Below, in pieces: positions 16,562 to 24,600 of a DNA stretch of 64,000 nt. A program made the position numbers and the translations under genes. Below the pieces are notes generated by a model. It did not search any database. It was not told the DNA's origin and saw nothing but the letters and a program-made list of their open reading frames with translations. Every line of letters starts with the position of its first letter. Position 1 is the first letter of the stretch. The stretch comes from Algoriphagus sp. (lineage in GTDB: Bacteria > Bacteroidota > Bacteroidia > Cytophagales > Cyclobacteriaceae), in NCBI RefSeq assembly GCF_029254265.1, contig NZ_JAQWXX010000115.1, positions 1-64,000 of the forward strand, given 5' to 3'.

Positions 16562-19099
16562 TTATTTAAGAGTAATGACAACATTTGCCATTCCACCACC
16601 GGATAAGGATGAAGCTATCCACTCTGGTAGAAGTGGATCACAAGACGAAGGTTGTGCACTACACCATGTGGCTCCTAAAGAATAGTAATAACTGCCTCCA
16701 CTAATACCTTTGGAATCGCTCTCTGGCCATCCGTAATAGCTTGGAGGACTTCCTCCATTTGCCCAGGATACTGTTTTGTTTTCGTAGGGATGCTTGTAAG
16801 GTGTTTTGAAGCCATAAGTTGTTACCGTGTAAGTTTTTGCATCTGAGTTAACTGGAACAATCACTAATGCATGAACCCCTGCGCTATAACCTCCACCCGG
16901 AGACGTTAACTTATAACTTTTTGCAGTTACTGGTATATTCAGAATTATTTTCTTAGGGTCGTTATTGACCTTTACTTTACCTGTGACCTCTTCTCTAAGA
17001 ATCCAATCGCCAGAACCAGGAACTCTAAAGTAAATACTTGCTTTGATGTTTTCTATACCTTCCAGTACATCTCCATCTATCGCTTGATAGTTAATAGCAT
17101 TGCCTCTAGTCGTGGCTATGGTGTTTTTCCCATCAAACATGCCATGCTTGCCTTCTGTGGACCATTCCACTTTATATTCTAAGGCACTGGTGCTCACGAT
17201 GTCATTGACATTGTCGCTTCGCTCTAGGTAAAGGCGTACCGATTGCTTCTTCTTTCCGCTCAGCGTGATACCATCCGGCTTCATCACTACTTTCTGCTTT
17301 TTCACATTGATCGTTGCTGTAGCATCACCTATCAAGGTCAAGTCAACGCCTTTTTTAATATATACTTCTACAGTTACAGTCTCTATATTATTTTCTTCCA
17401 AATCAGCTGCATTTACTTCACTTCTAAAGTTCACAGTAGCGGAGGTTGTTTCGATTTTAGGTCCTTTGAGGCCGCCTGTGGCCGTAATCACCCCATATTT
17501 TCCAGTAGTGGACCATTTGTACAAGAAGGATTGCCCTTCTCCAAGCTGGGTTTGCGTTTCTACCTTCAGAGGCAAATTAGCAAAAGCGACTACGGTCTCT
17601 TTTGCAGGGTTGATTTTTACATCGGTTCTACGGGCCTTAGCTGTGAACTCGACGATTCGATCAGACATAATCAACTCTGCTGTCAATTTACCCATATCGA
17701 GAAGTTTTACGCACATTTCAACCGCCTTGATTACTTTGAGGTATTTATCAACCGCAGCAGCATTCTGGTAGTCACGATTCAGATCGATCCAAGTAGGCTT
17801 ATCTAGATTTTTGTATTTATTGACAACAATTTTAATAAACTCCTCTTGAAGTTCTTTGCCTTGATTATCTACTACTATAAATTTTAAGAAATCTTCGATG
17901 GCTTTCTCAAAATTTCCGCTAATAATCAAATCCATAATTAGAGGAGTTTGTGAAATGGTCGCTTCAAAAGCATCAAAAGCTAAATTGTTTTCTTCTGCAC
18001 CTTTGATCTCGGAAATTATTTCAGAAAGAATGGGAAGAACAAAGTCCACATAGAACTGCTTGAGCATCAGTTTTTGCCAGGCAGCCTTTTCTTCGTTTGT
18101 CATGGTAAGCGAACTAGAAGGTCTAAATGCTGTACCTACTACTCGTACCTTATAAATCGCCTCATCTTCATTTTCTCCTAAAGCCAATGGAATTGGTCCA
18201 GATTCCTTTCGTGCATACTCTATACCGCTCCCCGAAACCCAGTCTGCGATGGTACCCAAGGTACTGCTAAACCCTTTTGTCCCTTCTACGTCCGCTGTAG
18301 AGTTAGCTGCTTGACCTGGTCCAATTGATGGAATCAATGGCACTACTTCTTTAGATCCTTTCGCTTTATAGGCAGTTTTATAGATGAATGCTTTTCCGAT
18401 TCTTCGGTAATGATTGGCAATCTTGATGTTCAAGGCATCATTTTCAAAAATCTGTATACCACTCTGAAAGCCATTAGGATCTACATTGATTTGCCTAGCT
18501 CTCATATCCAAAACTTCCACCTCCTTTGTATACTCACTCAGGAGTGTAGATAAATCCTGCTCGAACTTGAGATTTTCTACATATAACTTGTCACTACTTA
18601 TTCCAGCTACAACTCTAGTCTTAAATTCCTCATAGCCAGGAAGGGCTATTGACGGGGTAAGAAACTCATTTACTATTTCTTTTGGCATATAAAAAACACC
18701 AGAACCTAAGTAGAAAAGCGCTTGAGCTGTAGTCTCGGCATTCAAATTTTTATTCTTTGCACTCAAAACTCCCATTAGAATTAGGTTATTGGCATCATCG
18801 AATAAGTATCCCAAACGAACCACAGTATCGGGTAAAACGGCTTTAGTCTTTCCAGCAGCATCTACAGGGAAAGTCATGAGTCCTGTAGAAAGAGTAGCCT
18901 TAGACAAGTCAACATTTACTCCTGCAGGCAAGGATACGCTTATATCCACCGTTTGAGCAAGTGAAGTAGTGCCTCCTCCAGCGACAGGAGGATTTCCGGG
19001 ATCTGGAGTCGGAATTGTAGGATCTTCTGGATCAGTACAAGCGAATGCCAGCACCGAAAAAAGGATAAAAACCCATTTGAAGAGTTGTAAGTTTTTCAT
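16562..19099 (-). CDS. Large surface lipoprotein with two Ig-like repeats, function unknown
   Basis: An 845-residue predicted lipoprotein: signal peptide with lipobox LAFAC (Cys21), a Pro/Asp/Gly-rich tether (22-45), an N-terminal domain (about 48-150), a long helical middle (about 150-480), then two tandem beta-rich repeats. The repeats share WSTTGKYG / WSTEGKHG and a later VTVEVYIKK / IKASIYFRV segment (about 495-600 and 601-712). A Gly/Tyr/Trp-rich C-terminus follows. I do not recognise the family. The TGATGAC-N15-CGAT element sits 24 bases upstream of the start codon, tying it to the nearby ECF sigma factor. A decayed paralogue of its N-terminal half lies immediately upstream. Confidence 0.85.
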   Translation of the reverse strand: MKNLQLFKWVFILFSVLAFACTDPEDPTIPTPDPGNPPVAGGGTTSLAQTVDISVSLPAGVNVDLSKATLSTGLMTFPVDAAGKTKAVLPDTVVRLGYLFDDANNLILMGVLSAKNKNLNAETTAQALFYLGSGVFYMPKEIVNEFLTPSIALPGYEEFKTRVVAGISSDKLYVENLKFEQDLSTLLSEYTKEVEVLDMRARQINVDPNGFQSGIQIFENDALNIKIANHYRRIGKAFIYKTAYKAKGSKEVVPLIPSIGPGQAANSTADVEGTKGFSSTLGTIADWVSGSGIEYARKESGPIPLALGENEDEAIYKVRVVGTAFRPSSSLTMTNEEKAAWQKLMLKQFYVDFVLPILSEIISEIKGAEENNLAFDAFEATISQTPLIMDLIISGNFEKAIEDFLKFIVVDNQGKELQEEFIKIVVNKYKNLDKPTWIDLNRDYQNAAAVDKYLKVIKAVEMCVKLLDMGKLTAELIMSDRIVEFTAKARRTDVKINPAKETVVAFANLPLKVETQTQLGEGQSFLYKWSTTGKYGVITATGGLKGPKIETTSATVNFRSEVNAADLEENNIETVTVEVYIKKGVDLTLIGDATATINVKKQKVVMKPDGITLSGKKKQSVRLYLERSDNVNDIVSTSALEYKVEWSTEGKHGMFDGKNTIATTRGNAINYQAIDGDVLEGIENIKASIYFRVPGSGDWILREEVTGKVKVNNDPKKIILNIPVTAKSYKLTSPGGGYSAGVHALVIVPVNSDAKTYTVTTYGFKTPYKHPYENKTVSWANGGSPPSYYGWPESDSKGISGGSYYYSLGATWCSAQPSSCDPLLPEWIASSLSGGGMANVVITLK

Positions 19100-19123
19100 G
19101 GTAAAAGTAGTTTATTCCTCACC

Positions 19124-19149
19124 ATCGAAAAACTTAGAAAATGTCATCA
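19124..19149 (-). promoter_or_regulatory. Shared ECF-type promoter element (Ig-repeat lipoprotein)
   Basis: Minus strand TGATGAC (19149-19143), exactly 15 bases, then CGAT (19127-19124). The start codon at 19099 is 24 bases downstream. The same element occurs with identical spacing before three other genes of the block. Confidence 0.75.
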
Positions 19150-19211
19150 AAAATCTGAAAAATATTCTATCACTTGCCTAGATACGTCGTCTATTAAGCT
19201 TGAATGGATTA

Positions 19212-20720
19212 CTACATCTCTTTTCCTAGCTTTGAAATCAGCTCAATTGATTCCTCTCGATCAGAGGCTTTGAGGTACGGAGTTGCTTCGTCGAATTGCC
19301 CTTCCTTGATCATAATCAGAACCCTTTAATATCAAATCAATCGTTGTCAAAATTTTCGATTTTCGTACAGCAATTTTTTTAAAGTCCTCAATGCTTGGTT
19401 TTGGTAGATTAGCTGGAGCATTTTCCCAGATAGTTTCTGCAGCCACTCTGGCTAAATCCTCCAAAAAGATGGATCCAAATTGATTATATCCTATCGTGAA
19501 AAAATCTAACACAGCTTCAGAAAGTTCCCCATTTTGGACCTTCCCATTTACTGATGGCATTTGATCCAAATACCCCGCTACCGCTGTTATTAATGCTTCC
19601 CAAAAATCCTGTTGACCTTTCGGTGCTCCTGTGTTTTTAGATGCAGTAGCTTTCGCTGTCAAACCATCAGCAATCAATGGCACAACAAAATCTAAGGTAA
19701 AGGTTAATAAAATAATATTTGTTCTAGCAGAAATTTCAACCTGATTGAGATTAGTCGCGGACTTTCCCATACCTATTGCCCTTAGCTGCCACTCCACCTC
19801 TTTTTCATCCAAATCTAAAGGAATCTCAATTGCTCCAGTTTTGATTCGGAAAGATTTATCTGTATCTCCCAGTAAATAATCATAAACGGTGCCCGAAAAA
19901 CTGGTAACTACTTTAACCATAGAAATATCTATTTCCAAATCAGGAACGGATGCATTGTTTATTCCAGGGAATTCATTGACGGGTATCTTTTATCCAGACT
20001 CAACAATACTATATCTTTTATATAAAAACCCCTTCACTCTTCGGCGGAAGGTATTGGCGACTCCAAACTGGCTCAAACCAGTCTGGTAAACTTGTAAACC
20101 ACTTTGAATTTCTACATCTACCAACAAATCTGAAGCTTTCTTCTCTTCATTAGTCCTAGCATTTCTTAAATTTGGTGCAACTTTTTCGATCAAATCTGCT
20201 AAAGATTCTCCGATTTTACTTTCAGAAAGAAAAAATGGGTTAGCTATCCAAGCTGCTTCTACCGTATTTTTCCACTCATCCCAAATTGGGAAAGATTCTA
20301 CTTCATCAAAGAATTTCTCTGCGAGCTCAGATTCGAAAAATGGTCCTGACAAACCCCAATAGAGTAAGGTTTTTGCTGTGGTTTCAATATCTAAGTTTTG
20401 CTGATTTTAGTCTATCAATCCTGCAAGTAGAAGGCGGTCTTCTTTGTCAAATAAATAGGCGAAAGCAGGCTCATCCGGAAAAATTATCACTTTCACTACC
20501 TCATCCTCATCTAAAGAGCTAAGCTTATCCCAAGAAAGTATTTTTGCATCTGTCAAATCCGGTGCACTCCCTTCTGGGAATTTTACTTGAACAGAATAGG
20601 TACTATATCCTTCAAATGGATTTTCACTAGAAGGAGGGCTAGGAAGAATATCCTCTTCTCCCGATTCGGAAGAGAGCATAAATAGTGAAAAAAACAGTCC
20701 AAATACTAAAATATTCTTTT
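19212..20720 (-). pseudogene. Decayed paralogue of the Ig-repeat lipoprotein
   Basis: One reading frame from about 20715 to 19330 carries in-frame stops at 20407-20409 and 19990-19992 and aligns with the intact lipoprotein at 16562-19099. Examples are NLDIETTAKTLLYWG against NLNAETTAQALFYLG, and VEIQSGLQVY followed by VKGFLYKRYS against SGIQIFENDA followed by GKAFIYKTAY. The signal-peptide remnant (KNILVFGLFFSLF) lacks a start codon. After about 19310 the frame becomes a 33-residue scrap (MIKEGQFDEA..., 19313-19212) of unknown origin. The Ig-like repeat region is missing. The remnant follows the outer-membrane protein gene by about 30 bases and would once have shared its transcript. Confidence 0.8.
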
Positions 20721-20748
20721 AATAGTTGAATGATCTTTTTTTAAAATT

Positions 20749-21930
20749 TTACTTCCTCCAAAGAAGGTTTAGTCCAAAAGAGAATTGAAAAGTATTTTCT
20801 GTGAAGACATTAGGGTGGGTATAAATCTCTTCATTAAGAGAAGAAAGCTGCTTTGCTGTAATAAAATCAACTTGAATATCAAAAGGCATTTTTCCTCCAG
20901 TCAATTGATTTGTCGGTATCAACGTACCATATCCCCAGGTAAATCCTGCCCGGTTTCCGGTGACCCATAGTTCACCGGTATCTTTTGTGCCAGAAGGTCC
21001 TTTTTCGTTGAAATAACCCAAGCGTACTGCCAGTCTCTCAAAAAACCAAGCTTCAGCACCTACACCAAAAGCAGTATTACTCTCATGATCCGTAGTAGGG
21101 GCATCTGAACCCTTCAGATAATCTTGGTATTGGACATCAAGAGAAAAACGGACTTGTTGTGGAGAGTTCTGGAAATAACCTTTATCGACTATCCAGCCTG
21201 ATTTCAGAGAAGTGTCAAACTGATAACCTGCTCCTATCCGAAGAATTATGGGGAGGTATTCAACTGAGACTGAATTCTCGTAAGTTTGAAGAGTGGTATT
21301 CTTGAATAAAAAATTCGTTAAGGATAATGCACCTTTGATTCTTTGGTTCTCAAAGCTCTCAGATTTAATAAGTGGAAGCTCTTTTTCGTATTGAAAACCT
21401 ACACTAGGCATAAAATCTGAATTCGTCTGCTCTCCATTAATAGCGTTTTCTTCCATCAGATTTATCCCTAAACCCATCTCTAACTCTTCGAAGATTTGAT
21501 AGGATACCACCGCAGATAGTACGCTTTGGGCGAAAAAGTCCGTATCATAAGTTACTCCTCCGATGATGGTAGTCCAAACCGGATCAGGGTTTCTGTAGGT
21601 GAAATAAGAAAGCCCAATCGCTAATTTGGGATTAATCTTGTAGGCGCCTCCTACAAAATAGTAATGCGAGTCCGGTCTATAAGAGTGTCCATTGGCATAG
21701 TTGGCATATACCTGTACTGGAACTCCTGTATTTCCAATAGCTGCGGGATTATAAAAAGAGTTCTCAATGCCCCCTTTGGTCAAGGTAGTAAAGCCCATTG
21801 CCTGCGACCTTGCACTTGTCAATTGATTGTTCAAAAGACCAAAATAGCCTGGAGGATAATAGTATAAAGTTTGTGAAAAAACAGGGAAGCTTAAGCAGGC
21901 CGCTAAAAATAAAGTAACTAGATTTTTCAT
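20749..21930 (-). CDS. Outer-membrane beta-barrel protein (PorV/UPF0164-like)
   Basis: A predicted 393-residue outer-membrane protein. It has a signal peptide (1-19, ending FSQ), then a segment typical of the PorV/PorQ/FadL-like group (SARSQAMGFTTLTKGG, then SFYNPAAIG). Alternating amphipathic beta strands run to a C-terminal strand ending in an aromatic-rich segment (FQFSFGLNLLW). PorV-type proteins serve type IX secretion or uptake. Which role applies here is unknown. It has its own TGATGAC-N15-CGAT element, about 24 bases upstream of the start. Confidence 0.8.
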   Translation of the reverse strand: MKNLVTLFLAACLSFPVFSQTLYYYPPGYFGLLNNQLTSARSQAMGFTTLTKGGIENSFYNPAAIGNTGVPVQVYANYANGHSYRPDSHYYFVGGAYKINPKLAIGLSYFTYRNPDPVWTTIIGGVTYDTDFFAQSVLSAVVSYQIFEELEMGLGINLMEENAINGEQTNSDFMPSVGFQYEKELPLIKSESFENQRIKGALSLTNFLFKNTTLQTYENSVSVEYLPIILRIGAGYQFDTSLKSGWIVDKGYFQNSPQQVRFSLDVQYQDYLKGSDAPTTDHESNTAFGVGAEAWFFERLAVRLGYFNEKGPSGTKDTGELWVTGNRAGFTWGYGTLIPTNQLTGGKMPFDIQVDFITAKQLSSLNEEIYTHPNVFTENTFQFSFGLNLLWRK

Positions 21931-21953
21931 AGGATAAGAAGTTTTAACTACCC

Positions 21954-21979
21954 ATCGTATGAATTTTAAAAAGTCATCA
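21954..21979 (-). promoter_or_regulatory. Shared ECF-type promoter element (outer-membrane protein)
   Basis: Minus strand TGATGAC (21979-21973), 15 bases, CGAT (21957-21954). The start codon at 21930 is 23 bases downstream. The element lies between the anti-sigma-like gene and the barrel-protein gene, separating their transcription. Confidence 0.75.
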
Positions 21980-21993
21980 AAAATTTAAAGTTT

Positions 21994-22722
21994 TTATTTG
22001 AGCTCTTCCAGCAGTGTCTTGGCATCAGGCTTTTGTAATTCCTTCAGTAGGCTTTTCGCCATTTCAATTTCACCCTTTTTCAAATAAAGTAAGGCCAAAT
22101 ACCACTTGGCCTCTTCACTGAACTCGGTATCCCTTCCATTGACTAAGTTGGTCAACAAACCCTCACTTTGCTCGTATTTTTCTAATTCCAATTTTGCCAT
22201 TGCAACAAAATATACCAAGGTGTCTTGACTACTATCGGCTTCTAAAAGGGGCTCCCAAAACTGCAATGACCCCGTATAATTCTCAGATTTAAAATCTACC
22301 ATTCCCCGATCAAATTCATAACTATCTGTTCCCGACATTGCAGTGATCAGTCCAGGATCAGTCTCGTAATACGCCTCAAAAAGTCTTTCATTCTTATTTT
22401 GAAACAAGCCAAGAAAACTAGCCCCTGCTATTAATAAAAATAAAATGGACGCGGCTATTGCCAAGGGCCAGAATGAATTTATTTTAAGTTTATTGGATCG
22501 CCTATTAAAGTTTTCCTGATGTATTTTCTCAATCTCTTCTTTGAACAAATAGTTTTCCAGACCCTGCTTAAGGAACTTTACTTCCTCTATTTTTAGGTTC
22601 CAGTCTGGGTCGCTAGCTTCAAAATTTTTAAATTCAATCTCCTCCTTTTTAGAAAGACAATCCTCTAAAAATCCTTCGATAACTTCGTATTCCTTTGGGG
22701 CTATATTTAGGTCTTTTGCCAT
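21994..22722 (-). CDS. Membrane-anchored TPR protein, probable anti-sigma factor
   Basis: A 242-residue protein encoded 5 bases after the ECF sigma gene. The N-terminal ~75 residues are soluble, acidic/helical and would face the cytoplasm. One transmembrane helix (about 84-107) is followed by a periplasmic region with TPR-like repeats (about 130-240: RGMVDFKSENYTGSLQFW, KWYLALLYLKKGEIEMA). Position and topology are those of a sigma-regulating protein. No zinc-binding anti-sigma motif (HxxxCxxC) is present, so the assignment rests on context. Confidence 0.75.
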   Translation of the reverse strand: MAKDLNIAPKEYEVIEGFLEDCLSKKEEIEFKNFEASDPDWNLKIEEVKFLKQGLENYLFKEEIEKIHQENFNRRSNKLKINSFWPLAIAASILFLLIAGASFLGLFQNKNERLFEAYYETDPGLITAMSGTDSYEFDRGMVDFKSENYTGSLQFWEPLLEADSSQDTLVYFVAMAKLELEKYEQSEGLLTNLVNGRDTEFSEEAKWYLALLYLKKGEIEMAKSLLKELQKPDAKTLLEELK

Positions 22723-22727
22723 TGATT

Positions 22728-23312
22728 TTATTTTTGGATGATTTTTCTAAGCGTCTCCATACAGCGATACTTATTATTTTTGGCTGTCTGAGGAGTCCAA
22801 CCAAACTTTTCTGCTAATTCCCCAATAGAAGCTTTCTCGAAATAAAAACTTTTTAACAGTTCCTTACAGTTATCTCCTAAATCTTTAAAAGCAGTTTTTA
22901 ATCGATTAAGCTTTTCTTCATAGTCATCTGTTTCTTCCTCATGAGAAAAAGAAAAGTTTTGATCTCCTAATGCAACCACTTTTTTGTATTTACTAGACCT
23001 CAACCAATCCAACCATTTATTTTTAGCTACTTGGTAAATAAAACCCTGAAGAGATGAGGCATTCTCAGGTTTAAATCCTCCTGATTTCACTTGTTGCCAG
23101 GCTACAATAAACGCCTCTTGATAAATATCTTTTGCCTGATCCTCATCCCCATTATTTTTTAATATATAAGTTCTGACTTTTGGAAATCCCTCTTTGTACA
23201 TTTCGGTAAGAGCTTCCGATCTGTTTTCACAGATTTTTTTTATAAGTTCTTCTTGAGAAAGTGTACGAATGGAATCTTTTGGCATAAATATAAAGTTGCC
23301 AAAAAGATACAC
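22728..23312 (-). CDS. ECF-family RNA polymerase sigma factor
   Basis: A sigma-70 family regulator of 185-194 residues. Region 2 is visible in DIYQEAFIVAWQQV and FIYQVAKNKWLDWLR, and region 4 HTH in IGELAEKFGWTPQTAKNNKYR. The internal ATG at 23285 (MPKDSIRT) is the more likely start, because the residues before it are hydrophobic and unlike the family N-terminus. It forms an operon with the TPR anti-sigma candidate (5-base gap). Its own upstream region lacks the TGATGAC-N15-CGAT element found before four neighbours, so it is probably expressed from a housekeeping promoter and controls the neighbours (inference). Confidence 0.92.
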   Translation of the reverse strand: MYLFGNFIFMPKDSIRTLSQEELIKKICENRSEALTEMYKEGFPKVRTYILKNNGDEDQAKDIYQEAFIVAWQQVKSGGFKPENASSLQGFIYQVAKNKWLDWLRSSKYKKVVALGDQNFSFSHEEETDDYEEKLNRLKTAFKDLGDNCKELLKSFYFEKASIGELAEKFGWTPQTAKNNKYRCMETLRKIIQK

Positions 23313-23356
23313 TTAAATCCATTTTATCCCAAGAGTTCTACCTCTAATAGAGTAGA

Positions 23357-24541
23357 TTAAAACTGATCAATATCCTGATATACATTGATATCCTTAGTTA
23401 ATAGTTCTACCATTAATGCATCGTGTGCATTAGCAAAATTGGAATAATTCGTCTTAGTATAATCTGCGTTTCCATTGAATATCAGTGTAACTGCCATTCC
23501 ATTTGAATGAAACATGTATCCGGATCTTGTACCTGGAAGTGCTCCGTAGAAATATTTAAATTGATTGGACTTTGCAATTCCATTTGCAAAATTTTGGTTA
23601 GGGTTTGACCCTTGGATAAACTGATTATAGAAATCAGATCTGAGCAGATCAGGTTTTGATGCGTTTCCATCCATGGCAACTACTATCTTCATTAAATCCA
23701 CTGCCGTAGTTACAATTCCTGCATCTCCATCTCGTCTCTCAATATTGAAATTATATTCAAATCCTTTAGTATCTCCTTGTCCATAATAAGTAGCTTCATT
23801 GGCCTGCTTACCTGACAATCCATTTTTTGCTAATACTGTAGAGCCCATCTTTAATGGATCTGTGATAGACTCCTTTACAAACTGACTGTAAGATTTACCG
23901 GAAACTTTTTCAACGATTCTGGCAGCCACAAAATAATTGGAATTGATATACCAATATTGAGATCCAGGTTCAAAATTCAATGTTGCATTATCCAGCATCC
24001 AGTCGAAATAGCTTTCATTTGTTAGGGTTTGTTGATAGTCGATAGCATCTCTGTTTCCATTTATTACCCATCCTCCAGAGGTCATTTGAAGTAGGTGCTT
24101 CACAGTGACTTGGCTTACCCGAGCTGAATATGGTTTTGAACCGTAAGAATTTCCCAAGATGCCCATATCACCAAACACCTTGTCGTCTAGGTTAATTCTA
24201 CCCTCCTGAACAAGTAGCATGATTGCTAACCCAGTGAAGCTTTTTGAAACACTTGCCACTCTCATTTGAGTTTGTGGGGTCATCGCCTTCCCAGACTGAA
24301 CATCCTGTAAACCGAAAGCTTTTTGGTAGACTAACTTACCATTTTTGGAAATTGCCAAACTTGCTCCTGGGATTTCATGATCCAAAAGAAATTTCTCGAC
24401 TTTAGCATCTACACTGAGGATATCCTCTTGTTTTTCGATTGGAGTTGGATCAGGATCGTCATTACTGGAACAAGCTAATGATGAGATCAAAATCAAGAAG
24501 ATCAGAGAAAATTGATAAAAGAAGTTGAATTGTTTTTTCAT
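23357..24541 (-). CDS. Serine hydrolase lipoprotein (class C beta-lactamase-like family)
   Basis: A predicted lipoprotein of the serine beta-lactamase/penicillin-binding-protein-like hydrolase family (394 residues from this start). The signal peptide ends in SLACS. The nucleophile motif is SVSK (in RVASVSKSF) and the second motif is the Tyr/Asn region WYINSNYF. The usual C-terminal HTG/KTG triad appears changed (ALPGTRSGY). True beta-lactamase activity is not implied: esterase or D-aminopeptidase roles are as likely. An in-frame ATG at 24574 would lie within the promoter element (24575-24600) and would spoil the signal peptide, so the start at 24541 is preferred. Confidence 0.87.
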   Translation of the reverse strand: MKKQFNFFYQFSLIFLILISSLACSSNDDPDPTPIEKQEDILSVDAKVEKFLLDHEIPGASLAISKNGKLVYQKAFGLQDVQSGKAMTPQTQMRVASVSKSFTGLAIMLLVQEGRINLDDKVFGDMGILGNSYGSKPYSARVSQVTVKHLLQMTSGGWVINGNRDAIDYQQTLTNESYFDWMLDNATLNFEPGSQYWYINSNYFVAARIVEKVSGKSYSQFVKESITDPLKMGSTVLAKNGLSGKQANEATYYGQGDTKGFEYNFNIERRDGDAGIVTTAVDLMKIVVAMDGNASKPDLLRSDFYNQFIQGSNPNQNFANGIAKSNQFKYFYGALPGTRSGYMFHSNGMAVTLIFNGNADYTKTNYSNFANAHDALMVELLTKDINVYQDIDQF

Positions 24542-24574
24542 GTGATTAGAAAGTTTTGGTTCTCTTTCCTTCAC

Positions 24575-24600
24575 ATCGTATTACTTTAAAAAAGTCATCA
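24575..24600 (-). promoter_or_regulatory. Shared ECF-type promoter element (serine hydrolase)
   Basis: Minus strand TGATGAC (24600-24594), 15 bases, CGAT (24578-24575). The first three bases are the TGA stop codon of the CHAT gene, so the element is embedded at that gene's 3' end. It supports 24541 as the hydrolase start. Confidence 0.75.

Noticed and set aside
17243-17806. Overlapping + strand frames of 187 and 168 codons within the Ig-repeat lipoprotein
   Set aside because: Antisense shadows of the minus-strand lipoprotein gene with its own promoter element and terminator.
23357-24541. Antibiotic-resistance beta-lactamase
   Set aside because: Only the SxxK motif is clear; the third motif is altered and the context is an ECF regulon, so only the serine-hydrolase family is claimed.
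24542-24574. Upstream in-frame ATG of the serine hydrolase gene
   Set aside because: It begins next to the CGAT part of the promoter element and adds charged residues before the signal peptide.
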